DNA of 64,000 nucleotides, from assembly GCA_958295745.1 (NCBI GenBank), contig OY282370.1, positions 2,392,548 to 2,456,547 of the forward strand, written 5' to 3'. Shown here piece after piece: positions 1-7,447 of the stretch. Origin of the DNA: an uncultured Acidimicrobiia bacterium. GTDB taxonomy: Bacteria > Actinomycetota > Acidimicrobiia > Spongiisociales > Spongiisociaceae. Made by a program: the position numbers and the translations under genes. The notes under the pieces were generated by a model. That model saw nothing but the letters and a program-made list of their open reading frames with translations, was not told where the DNA came from and did not search any database. Each line of letters starts with the position of its first letter. Position 1 is the stretch's first letter.

Positions 1-2
1 AA

Positions 3-1112
3 CGATCGCAACGAACTTTACTATCACCGGCGGAGGCGCTGAATGTTATAACTGTTGGATCTTGGCATGAGGATGCTCACACCAACACCCAACAGTCATA
101 TGATGAAGTTTCATATGATGTTTTCCCTTCCTACACAAAAGAAGGCCCAAACATTACTTCAGCCTTGGGTTTAGGATACCGTAAGATAATCAAACCAGAT
201 ATTTATATGCCAGGAGGTAAGGAAAATATACGGGTAATGGGCGGCGGAAGTCAACTAATAATGCGGCCCGTGCCTCCAGGCCGTTTCTACGGAATAAAAG
301 TTGCCATTCCAGATCCGCATGGGCAACTTGACCGAGAAGGGCTTATATCAGGATCAAGCGTGGCTGCTGCCCTTGCCACACGAGCAGTACATCGGTTGTT
401 TGATGCTCTGATGGATAAAGACAGTGAGGGGACTTTAATTGATGCAGATCCATCGTACTATGGTGTAGTCCTTAAAGCCCTACTTGTTCACCGCTCTCGT
501 TGGAGTAATCTAGGAGTCATACTTGACGATATATTCAGGCCTATTGGTCAAGGCAGGTATGTAGAACATCGAGACAACATCACAAGTTTTATTGGCTATG
601 GAAGGCCTGTTATTGAAGAAGCTATGAGTTGTGCTCCTAATCGGGCAACACTAGTGGGATATGGCAATATCACCGCCGGTGGACCTTCCCACTTGTTCAG
701 GGTTCCTTTACCTTTAAGTCTGGATCGGGTTGTTGAACAGCGCTCTATTACATTGACCCTTGCCTGGTTTTCACCAGTTAATGTCCGACGTCAGATTTAT
801 AGGAGGGCAAAACTGGAGATCAAGCCGGATAATTTCAAAGATAAAGTAGGTGTTGAGCGTCTTCGTTTCCAGCCGTCCGACAAGTCCGTGCCTCGCGGAA
901 CCATTTCTCACACACATTATAAGGGTAAACGATCCGTAAAATTTGTTGACGACGGTAATCTGGCCTTCCAGGTTTTTTGTCGTGCTCAGGGCGGACATCT
1001 TGATCAGCCGATCAAATACGGCTTGGCTGTTACCGTTGAAGCGGGTGAACATATCCCTGTATATCAGGAAATACGAAGCCGTCTCGCGGTACAACCTAGA
1101 ATATCTGGATAG
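3..1112 (+). CDS. S8 subtilisin-family peptidase, IetS-like, 5' partial
   Basis: The reading frame is open from the window edge, so only the C-terminal ~370 residues are present. A subtilase catalytic-serine motif is visible as SGSSVAAALATR (Ser codon at 357-359), preceded by SPAEALNVITVG and by SALGLGYRK...KPD, which are typical of the region before the serine. The end (YGLAVTVE...IPVYQEIRSRL) resembles, from memory, the C-terminus of large bacterial S8 peptidases that pair with an AAA ATPase in the ietAS anti-phage system; that assignment is inference because the ATPase partner and the Asp and His residues lie outside the window. Base composition is clearly AT-richer than everything to the right and codon use differs, which suggests horizontal transfer. 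It overlaps the end of the next gene tail to tail by 17 bases. Confidence 0.72.
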   Translation, partial: RSQRTLLSPAEALNVITVGSWHEDAHTNTQQSYDEVSYDVFPSYTKEGPNITSALGLGYRKIIKPDIYMPGGKENIRVMGGGSQLIMRPVPPGRFYGIKVAIPDPHGQLDREGLISGSSVAAALATRAVHRLFDALMDKDSEGTLIDADPSYYGVVLKALLVHRSRWSNLGVILDDIFRPIGQGRYVEHRDNITSFIGYGRPVIEEAMSCAPNRATLVGYGNITAGGPSHLFRVPLPLSLDRVVEQRSITLTLAWFSPVNVRRQIYRRAKLEIKPDNFKDKVGVERLRFQPSDKSVPRGTISHTHYKGKRSVKFVDDGNLAFQVFCRAQGGHLDQPIKYGLAVTVEAGEHIPVYQEIRSRLAVQPRISG

Positions 1113-1686
1113 GAGAACGGATGGCTACCTCAGTGCCCGGTAGTATGTCGTAGGGTTCTATTCGGTCGTATGCTAGGAGGTATCCGCGCAGGCCTTGGCT
1201 TAGCTCGCGGCGGGTGTCGGCGGCTTCTTCGGCGGACAGGTCGGGTCGGTTCAGGACGTAGCGGGCGAACGGGGCGCAGGCCACTGCCGGCATGGCAGGG
1301 TACAGCTCTATCGCATCCTCGCCGTGGCCGATTCGCACGCCTCCGGCTATCTCCTCGGGGGTGATCACTCGGTCGGAGGAGACGATCAGGTTCTCGCCCG
1401 CCGCACCCAGAGGGATCGGGCGGTGGGCGTTCCATACCCGCCGGTAGTTGCCCTCGAAGCCGATCAGCAAGGCTCGGTGGAGCGCGACCGGCCTGCGGTC
1501 CGGGAAGGTCTGGTGGTGGCTGTCGAGCATCCAGGCGTTCCCGTCGAACCCGATCACCCCCTCGGCGCTGACGCGGGCTCGGCTCACTTCCCGCAGGGGA
1601 GCGGGGTCGAACACGGGGCCCAAGCGGATCCTGGTGCAGCTGACCTGCATCTTCACCACCGACCCGATCGTTACCCACTCGCTCAT
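1096..1686 (-). CDS. MOSC-like domain protein
   Basis: A 196-residue protein without signal peptide or membrane segment. AGENLIV (residues 96-102) and ACAPFARYVL (137-146), with the single cysteine in the second motif, match the pattern of MOSC-fold proteins (molybdenum cofactor sulfurase C-terminal domain), in which a conserved cysteine follows a GEN-type motif. MOSC proteins often act in sulfur-carrier or molybdenum cofactor chemistry, but no substrate can be assigned here. The ATG at 1686 is the start that fits the conserved N-terminal strand (WVTIGSVVKMQV). Base composition is high-GC, unlike the neighbouring subtilase, so the composition boundary lies near 1110. Family call is from pattern recognition and moderately secure. 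Confidence 0.55.
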   Translation of the reverse strand: MSEWVTIGSVVKMQVSCTRIRLGPVFDPAPLREVSRARVSAEGVIGFDGNAWMLDSHHQTFPDRRPVALHRALLIGFEGNYRRVWNAHRPIPLGAAGENLIVSSDRVITPEEIAGGVRIGHGEDAIELYPAMPAVACAPFARYVLNRPDLSAEEAADTRRELSQGLRGYLLAYDRIEPYDILPGTEVAIRSPIQIF

Positions 1687-1848
1687 CGCCGCCTTCCTTG
1701 GACGGGCAACAGGATAGATGAGAAGGAGGCCTCGCCGAAGCGGGGAAGCAGGGAAGGGAACAGGCCTCTCCCAAGTGGATGGCGGCGGGGTGCGGGGCGT
1801 ACCATGGCCGGGACGGATGATGGACGCCGATGGACAGGGAGGACGTGT

Positions 1849-2634
1849 TTGCCCCTGAAGAGCTTTCTCGACGGACGGCTGTTCGGGGAACGGTACGGGT
1901 CGGGGAAGCCGCGGGTGGCGGCGTTCCACGGGTGGGGGAGGGACCGGCGCGACTTCTCCGGGGTGCTCGAAGGCCTCGACGCCGTCGCCTTCGACCTGCC
2001 CGGGTTCGGCGCCAGCCCATTGCCCGGCGAGGTGATCGGGGCGGCCGGTTACGCCGACGCGGCGGCCCTTGTGCTGGAAGAGATGGAAGCCCCGCAGGTG
2101 GTGGTAGGCCATTCGTTCGGCGGGCGGATAGCGGCCGTGCTGGCCGCCGAACGCCCCGAGCTGGTGGCCGGGTTGGTGTTGGTGGGAGCTCCGTTGCTGC
2201 GCTTGCCCGGCCATTCCGTGCGGAAACCGCCGCTCCTGTATAGATTGGCGAAGTGGGGCAACAAGATAGGCGCGGTCAGCGGCGGCCGTCTCGAGAGGGA
2301 AAAGCGCCGCCGGGGGTCCGCAGACTACCGGGCCGCCTCCGGTGTCATGCGGGACATCCTGGTCAAAGTGGTCAACGAGACCTACGAGGACCATCTGGCA
2401 CGGCTGGTCTGCCCGGTGCGGATGGTGTGGGGGAGCGGCGACCGGGAGGTTCCTCTGGAAGTGGCGTGGAGGTCGGCAGATATACTGGCCAAAAACCCTA
2501 ACCTTGAAGCTGAAGTCGAAGGCAAAGCTGGGGGTCGGGCGGCCGTCGAGGTAGAAGTCGTGGAAGGTTGCGGACACCACGTCCTGCTGGAGGCGCCCGA
2601 CCGGGTTCGCCTGGCGGTCGAGGGGCTGCTGTGA
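1849..2634 (+). CDS. alpha/beta-fold hydrolase
   Basis: A 261-residue soluble hydrolase. The oxyanion-hole motif HGWG is at residues 27-30, the nucleophile elbow GHSFGG at 87-92 (Ser89), and a late catalytic histidine is likely in GCGHHVLLEAPD. I chose the TTG at 1849 because AGGGAGGA (1836-1843) sits 5 bases before it; an in-frame ATG at 1804 has no comparable ribosome site. The last bases overlap the start of the MurF-like gene (GTGA at 2631-2634), so the two are translationally coupled and probably act together on cell-wall precursors or a related amide/ester. Substrate unknown. Confidence 0.8.
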   Translation: MPLKSFLDGRLFGERYGSGKPRVAAFHGWGRDRRDFSGVLEGLDAVAFDLPGFGASPLPGEVIGAAGYADAAALVLEEMEAPQVVVGHSFGGRIAAVLAAERPELVAGLVLVGAPLLRLPGHSVRKPPLLYRLAKWGNKIGAVSGGRLEREKRRRGSADYRAASGVMRDILVKVVNETYEDHLARLVCPVRMVWGSGDREVPLEVAWRSADILAKNPNLEAEVEGKAGGRAAVEVEVVEGCGHHVLLEAPDRVRLAVEGLL

Positions 2635-4181
2635 GATGGTTGATTCCTTGGATGCCGGCGCTGGCCGGGGCTGCGGCGGGGGTGGCCGGCGTCAAGTGGC
2701 TGCGGGTGGCCCAGCGCGAGCATTACCTGGCCGGTTCGGTCACCAGGATGAGGCTGGTCTGGACGGCGAGCTACATGCCGAATCTGGTCGAGCCCGCACT
2801 GGCGGCGACGGCTTTCCTGGGTTGGCTGGCAAGCCCGGATTCTTACTGGCCTCTGCTCGGAACTGCGGCGATCGTCCTTTTCCCGCGAGGTCTCACCCAC
2901 CGGGGGCGGACCTCCGTCCTGGTGTGGACCGCCCGCATGAAACGGGTCGCGGCCCTTACAGTGGCGGTGTTCCTGGGCGGCAGCGAAGCCGTTGTCTGGC
3001 TGCTGTCCGTGCTGTTCGGACGGGCCGGGCCGGGCACCCGCACCATCGTTCCCCTTCTCATGTTCTACCTCTGCTTCGACCTGGCGCTCTGGCTGTCGGC
3101 GCCGTTGGAGAGGCGTCTGTCGCAGAAGTTCGTGGACCGGGCGTCGGGTCATCTGGCCCGGGTGGGTCCGACTGTCGTGGGCATCACCGGCAGCTACGGG
3201 AAGACCTCCACCAAGTGGTACGTCCGCCATCTGGTGGAGGGAACCAGGCGGGTGGTGGCCAGCCCGGCCAGTTTCAACAACCGGCTGGGTCTGGCCAGGG
3301 CCGTGAACGAGCATCTGACCCCCGACGCCGAGGTGTTCGTGGCGGAGATGGGCACCTACGGGAAGGGGGAGATAGCTGACATCTGCTCGTGGCTCCGCCC
3401 TTCGATCGCGGTGCTGACCGCCGTCGGCCCTGTGCATCTCCAGCGGTTCCGCACGGTGGAGCGGATCGTGCGGGCCAAGGCCGAACTGATCGAGCCGGCC
3501 GAGGTGGTGGTGCTGAATGTGGACATTCCCTCTTTGGCCGAGTTGGCTGACGAGGCCGGGCCTAGGAAGGTGTGGCGATGCGGCGCCACGAGGGCGGCCG
3601 CCGATGTGCGGGTCCGGGAGAATGGCGGTGGGTTGGTGGTTCATCTCCGGGGCAGAGAGCTCGGCGAGCTGCCGGTCTCCGGGGTGTTCCCTTCCAATCT
3701 GGCCTGTGCGGTGGCCGCGGCGCTGGAGCTGGGCGTGTCGCCGGATCGGATCATGGAACGGGCCGGCCGGCTCGCCCCGGCGGAGCACCGACAGTCGGTC
3801 GTGAGATCCGAGAAAGGCTTCACGATCATCGACGACACCTTCAACTCCAACCCCGCCGGGGCGTCCAGGGCCTTGGAGGTGTTGGCCAGGCAGGGGCATG
3901 CCGATGCCCGCCGGGTGGTGGTGACGCCCGGGATGGTGGAGATGGGGCCCAGGCAGCGCCGCGCCAACGCCCGGTTCGCCGCCTCCGCCGCCAAGGTGGC
4001 CGATTACCTCCTGATCGTGGGCAGGACCAACCGCCCGGCCTTGCTCGAAGGCGCCGCTAGGGGGCGGGTCTCGGTGATCACGGTGCGGAACCGCGAGGAG
4101 GCGGTGGAGTGGGTGCGCACCCGCCTAGGCCCCGGCGACGCCGTCCTCTACGAGAACGACCTCCCCGACCACTACCCCTGA
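2631..4181 (+). CDS. MurF-like Mur ligase with N-terminal membrane segments
   Basis: A 516-residue protein starting at a GTG that overlaps the stop of the hydrolase gene. Residues ~1-155 contain several hydrophobic, membrane-spanning stretches, absent from classical cytosolic MurF. The ATP-binding motif GITGSYGKTS is at 184-193, followed by a Mur ligase central domain (SFNNRLGL, EMGTYGKGEI, HLQRF) and a C-terminal domain with IDDTFNSNPAG and the terminal LYENDLPDHYP, which is typical of MurF-type enzymes that add D-Ala-D-Ala to a UDP-MurNAc peptide. A D-Ala-D-Ala ligase lies 1.4 kb downstream, which supports a peptidoglycan-type reaction. It may be a second, membrane-tethered MurF paralogue rather than the housekeeping enzyme, which normally sits in the dcw cluster. 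Confidence 0.8.
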   Translation: MRWLIPWMPALAGAAAGVAGVKWLRVAQREHYLAGSVTRMRLVWTASYMPNLVEPALAATAFLGWLASPDSYWPLLGTAAIVLFPRGLTHRGRTSVLVWTARMKRVAALTVAVFLGGSEAVVWLLSVLFGRAGPGTRTIVPLLMFYLCFDLALWLSAPLERRLSQKFVDRASGHLARVGPTVVGITGSYGKTSTKWYVRHLVEGTRRVVASPASFNNRLGLARAVNEHLTPDAEVFVAEMGTYGKGEIADICSWLRPSIAVLTAVGPVHLQRFRTVERIVRAKAELIEPAEVVVLNVDIPSLAELADEAGPRKVWRCGATRAAADVRVRENGGGLVVHLRGRELGELPVSGVFPSNLACAVAAALELGVSPDRIMERAGRLAPAEHRQSVVRSEKGFTIIDDTFNSNPAGASRALEVLARQGHADARRVVVTPGMVEMGPRQRRANARFAASAAKVADYLLIVGRTNRPALLEGAARGRVSVITVRNREEAVEWVRTRLGPGDAVLYENDLPDHYP

Positions 4182-4227
4182 TCGATGCCGATATCGCCGA
4201 TGACCGGATCGGCCGCGCACCCCTGTT

Positions 4228-5205
4228 TCAGGTTGCCCGTGCGGTCGGTTCCGGTCGGCTCATTCCCCAGCCGCCCAACCCGATCAGAGCGAAACCCGCC
4301 GCCTGATACCAGTTGAAGGTCTCCAACCCCAGGAGCAACGAACCCGACACCGCGAACACCGTGATCAGCAGCGACATCACCTGACCGCGCCCTCCGCCCG
4401 TGCGGGCGAACAGCTCCGCCGCCGCCACCGCACCGGCGGTCATCACCACCCCGCCAACCGCCGCGGCCGCCACCGCGGCAACACCGGACGCTCCGCCCGG
4501 CCCGCCCGTACCGCCGTCGGGAAGCAACAGAACCCCCGCCCACAACAGCGGCACCGCCGCCGTGTTGGTCCACAACTTCGACGCCGCCGCTCCCAGCTTC
4601 TGGGACAACGGCACCAACACCACGTCCCCCAATGCGAAGAACACCGGCCCCGCCAATCCCAACAGCAGCGCCACGACCGGGACCGCTCCGCCCCAGACCC
4701 CTCCTCCGCCGACCAGCAGCACCCCCAAACCGCCGGCGGCGGCCCCTGCCAGCACGACCCCGCCGGGCCGCCGCCGCAACCCGACCGCCGAAAACACGAC
4801 TCCCAACACGGGGATGGCGCTTACCAACGCGGCGGCGTAACCCGCCCCGCCCAGCACCACCGTCCAGGCTTCACAAATGTTCGCGGCGGCCTGCAGCACG
4901 CCCATCACCCAGCACCTGACCAACAGGTCCCTTGCCGGCAGGCCGGTTCCCTCCGCCCGGCGGAAGCCGAACCACGCTGCCGCCAGCACCAGCAACCCTA
5001 CGGTTTTCATCCCCGCCGCGACCGCCACCGCCGAATATCCCCACCGGCCCAGAAGGCCCACCGTATGGAAGAACGCCGCCCCCGCCAACCCGGCGGCAGC
5101 CCCCAACGCCCACTCGGAAACGCCGAACCGCCCGGGACGCGCCCCTTCGGCGGCCCATCCCCCGGAAAACAGCGGCGGGGGTCCCGACCCTCGGTTCGCC
5201 CGCAT
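4228..5205 (-). CDS. EamA/DMT-family transporter
   Basis: About 325 residues, very rich in Ala, Gly, Val and Leu, with about ten hydrophobic segments arranged as two similar halves, as in the drug/metabolite transporter (EamA) superfamily. It is an inner-membrane permease; substrate cannot be deduced. I used the ATG at 5205. A longer form from the ATG at 5250 is possible, but that codon lies inside a duplicated 16-base sequence and has no better ribosome site. It converges on the MurF-like gene and is divergent from the D-Ala-D-Ala ligase gene. Confidence 0.75.
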   Translation of the reverse strand: MRANRGSGPPPLFSGGWAAEGARPGRFGVSEWALGAAAGLAGAAFFHTVGLLGRWGYSAVAVAAGMKTVGLLVLAAAWFGFRRAEGTGLPARDLLVRCWVMGVLQAAANICEAWTVVLGGAGYAAALVSAIPVLGVVFSAVGLRRRPGGVVLAGAAAGGLGVLLVGGGGVWGGAVPVVALLLGLAGPVFFALGDVVLVPLSQKLGAAASKLWTNTAAVPLLWAGVLLLPDGGTGGPGGASGVAAVAAAAVGGVVMTAGAVAAAELFARTGGGRGQVMSLLITVFAVSGSLLLGLETFNWYQAAGFALIGLGGWGMSRPEPTARAT

Positions 5206-5240
5206 CCGTCCACCGCCGCTCGGCTTGCTGAAAAGGTCCG

Positions 5241-5283
5241 CCCGGAGCATCGGCGCTCAGGCGCTTACCCGGAGCATCGGCGC
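5241..5283. repeat. 16-base direct repeat, two copies 27 bases apart
   Basis: CCCGGAGCATCGGCGC occurs at 5241-5256 and again, identical, at 5268-5283. It lies in the divergent intergenic region between the EamA gene (minus) and the D-Ala-D-Ala ligase gene (plus), so it could be a regulator site or simply a short duplication. Confidence 0.75.
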
Positions 5284-5479
5284 AACGGCCAGCGCCGACG
5301 GTATCCTACCATCCGCCCCAAACCGAACTCTGGACACCGTCCCGAAACCCCGCGCCCATCAGTCGAAACATCTGAGCCCCCGGCGGTCGAGCGGCCCGCC
5401 GGACCGCAGTCCGCCAAAACGGATGACGCGGTCGGAGCGGGCGGCCTGATGCCGTAGAGTTTCTCCGAGGAGGAGATAC

Positions 5480-5545
5480 ATGCCGGACATGCCGGTCAGA
5501 CCTGACATACAGAGCCGAGCCTGCCGCCGCAGGGGTGAGCCGTGA
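5480..5545 (+). CDS. putative 21-residue leader ORF coupled to ddl
   Basis: A 22-codon frame (ATG at 5480) is preceded at close spacing by the strong ribosome site GAGGAGGAG. Its TGA (5543-5545) overlaps the GTG start of the D-Ala-D-Ala ligase gene (5542-5544), a GTGA arrangement typical of translational coupling. The peptide begins MPDMPVRPDIQS and is Arg/Pro-rich. It is too short to identify. The ligase start has only a weak ribosome site of its own, so the short ORF may serve to deliver ribosomes to it. Confidence 0.4.
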   Translation: MPDMPVRPDIQSRACRRRGEP

Positions 5546-6618
5546 CCCCGCCTGCGGTGGTGTTCGGCGGGCCTTCCCCCGAGCACGACATCAGCGTGCT
5601 GACCGGTCTGCAGGCGGCCCGCCTGCTGTCGGAGGCGGGCCGGAACCCCACTGTGATCTACTGGTCGAAGGTGGGCCGCTGGCACCAGGTCGATCCGGCC
5701 TGCGAGGCGGCCGACTTCGCCGCCGGGCCGCCGCGCAAGTCCAGGGAGCTGCGTCTGGTGGCCGAACCGCAGGCGGGCTGGACGGCAAGGCGCCGTTCCC
5801 TGGGGGTGGAGACCGCCCTGCTGTGCTGCCACGGAGGCCCGGGGGAGGACGGAACCCTGCAGGCAACCCTCGACATCGCCGGGATCCGCTACTCGGGGCC
5901 AAACGCCGCCTCTTCTGCGCTGGCCATGGACAAGCTGGCGTTCGGCGCTCTGATCCTCGCCTCGGGTCTGCCCGGCCTCCCGCGCCATGACGTGGAGGCG
6001 GGGGCGCCGCCCGAATTCCCCCCGCCCTACATCGTCAAGCCCCGTTTCGGCGGGTCGTCGATCGGAATCGAGGTGGTGGAGGACTACGCCACCGCCGTAG
6101 CCCTGGCAGGTTCGTCTCCGCACATGGACAGGGGGGCGTTGATAGAACCCTACCTGGCAGGCGGGCGCGACCTGAACGTGGCGATACGCACCTATCCCCG
6201 CCTCCAGCTCTCCGCCATCGAGGCGCCGGTCAGCGACCGGTTCTACAGCTACCGGGAGAAGTACCTGTCGGGCGGGGGGATCGAAGGCTCCGAACGCCGG
6301 CTCCCCGCCAACATCCCCGAGGAGCTCGAACACCGGATCAGGGACATGGCCTCGCAGGTGGCGCGGCTGGCGGGGATTCGATCCATGGCCCGCCTCGATT
6401 TCCTGGAGAGCGAAGGCGAGCTCTGGGTCAACGAGATCAACACCATTCCCGGGAGCATGTCGCTCTACCTCTGGGTCGATCCGCCCGTAAGCCGCCGGCA
6501 GCTGGTGCTAGACATGGTGGCGGAGCTGGAAGAGTCCAAGGCCAGGGTGTTCTCCACGGCGGGCGCCGACGGGGCGGCCCTGCAGAGCGCAGCTTCTATC
6601 GCCGCCAAGCTGGGTTGA
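5542..6618 (+). CDS. ddl: D-alanine--D-alanine ligase family ATP-grasp protein
   Basis: A 358-residue ATP-grasp enzyme. GGPSPEHDIS near the N-terminus (residues 9-18), PPYIVKPRFGGSSIGI in the ATP-grasp core and NEINTIPGSMSLYLW near the C-terminus are the signature elements of D-Ala-D-Ala ligases, which join two D-alanines using ATP for peptidoglycan synthesis. Length is normal for Ddl. Start is the GTG at 5542, which overlaps the stop of a short upstream ORF. The MurF-like gene 1.4 kb upstream would use the dipeptide product. Whether this is the housekeeping Ddl or a paralogue with another acceptor cannot be decided from the window. Confidence 0.85.
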   Translation: MTPPAVVFGGPSPEHDISVLTGLQAARLLSEAGRNPTVIYWSKVGRWHQVDPACEAADFAAGPPRKSRELRLVAEPQAGWTARRRSLGVETALLCCHGGPGEDGTLQATLDIAGIRYSGPNAASSALAMDKLAFGALILASGLPGLPRHDVEAGAPPEFPPPYIVKPRFGGSSIGIEVVEDYATAVALAGSSPHMDRGALIEPYLAGGRDLNVAIRTYPRLQLSAIEAPVSDRFYSYREKYLSGGGIEGSERRLPANIPEELEHRIRDMASQVARLAGIRSMARLDFLESEGELWVNEINTIPGSMSLYLWVDPPVSRRQLVLDMVAELEESKARVFSTAGADGAALQSAASIAAKLG

Positions 6619-6731
6619 GCCAAGTCGGGTTGAGCAAAATCCGCCCGCGTTGCGGCCCATACGACCCTTCCGCGATGTCCCCGCTCGGGGCGGGTCCGGC
6701 CCGGTTCCGGAAGCCCCCTTCAGAAGCCCCT

Positions 6732-6965
6732 TCAGAGGTGGACGACCGGGCAGGTGAGGGTTCGGGTGATGCCGCTGATGGCCTGGATATCGGCTACTAC
6801 CAGCCGGCCCAGCCCGTCTACGTCGTCGGCTTCCGCCCGCACTATCACGTCGTAGGGCCCTGTTACGTCGTCGGCGGATATGATGCCGTCGATGAGGCGG
6901 ACCTCTTCCACCACCCCCTTGGCCTTGCCGACTTCGGTCTGGATCAGTACGTATGCCTCGACCAC
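6732..6965 (-). CDS. stand-alone AsnC/Lrp-type ligand-binding (RAM) domain protein
   Basis: A 77-residue protein that matches only the C-terminal effector-binding half of Lrp/AsnC regulators: a start like VVEAYVLIQTEVG, then GPYDVIVRAEADD and ISGITRTLTCPVV. The DNA-binding HTH half is absent, as in the single-domain members common in actinobacteria. Start is the GTG at 6965, supported by GAGAGGAG about 5 bases before it. Such domains bind amino acids or small metabolites and form octamers; here the ligand is unknown. It lies 70 bases downstream of the cold-shock-domain gene on the same strand. Confidence 0.8.
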   Translation of the reverse strand: MVEAYVLIQTEVGKAKGVVEEVRLIDGIISADDVTGPYDVIVRAEADDVDGLGRLVVADIQAISGITRTLTCPVVHL

Positions 6966-7035
6966 GGCGCTCCTCTCGGTCTCCGGTCTGACTCCGTGAA
7001 CTATACCGAGTCGGGTGTCATAGGACGGTGACTGC

Positions 7036-7248
7036 TCACCTGCCGTCCGAACCCATGCGGACCGAATGCGCGAACCGCCGCCCGCCGTCCTCCTCGACAT
7101 CGAAGACGATCCGCTGCCCTTGCCGGAGCAGGCGGAACACGCTGCCCGCCAGCGACCCGGCCCGCAGGTAGACCTCGCTCCGGTCCTCGTCGAGCACCAC
7201 CACCCCCGCTCCGGTGTTCGGATCGTAGACCTTGACCACGCCTTGCAT
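7036..7248 (-). CDS. cold-shock-domain-like small protein
   Basis: A 70-residue protein starting MQGVVKVYDPNTGAGVVV, which follows the cold-shock domain pattern (GxVKxFDxxxGxGFI), with FDVEEDGG later matching the fourth and fifth strands. The aromatic RNP residues of classical Csp proteins are partly replaced (GAGVVV instead of GYGFI), so nucleic-acid binding may be weak or altered. Probably cotranscribed with the AsnC-type gene. The upstream 200 bases hold a duplicated inverted-repeat element. Confidence 0.6.
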   Translation of the reverse strand: MQGVVKVYDPNTGAGVVVLDEDRSEVYLRAGSLAGSVFRLLRQGQRIVFDVEEDGGRRFAHSVRMGSDGR

Positions 7249-7284
7249 GGCCGACAGTGTACCCGTCGGGAGACGTCCATCCAC

Positions 7285-7326
7285 CCGCCTGCGGGATGTT
7301 CCAAAGTCCGCCTGCGGGATGATCCA
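7285..7326. promoter_or_regulatory. duplicated 19-base element with internal inverted repeat
   Basis: CCGCCTGCGGGATGTTCCA (7285-7303) is repeated at 7308-7326 with one mismatch, a 23-base spacing. Each copy contains the near-palindrome CCGC-CT-GCGG. It sits between the divergent cold-shock-domain gene (start 7248, minus) and recG (start 7448, plus), a sensible place for an operator. Confidence 0.5.
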
Positions 7327-7447
7327 TCGTCCGGCGGCGCATTCCGCCCCGCGCCCCCGCCGCCGTGTTTCATCACCCGCGAGGACGCGCTTCGCACGGC
7401 GGTTCGTCTGCCCGGTTTTGTCACTGGGGGTTCCTATCCTGGCGGGC

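Noticed and set aside
2382..3899. Long minus-strand frame (505 residues) opposite the MurF-like gene
   Set aside because: His/Pro/Gly/Arg-rich antisense shadow with no motif; the plus-strand gene has complete Mur ligase signatures.
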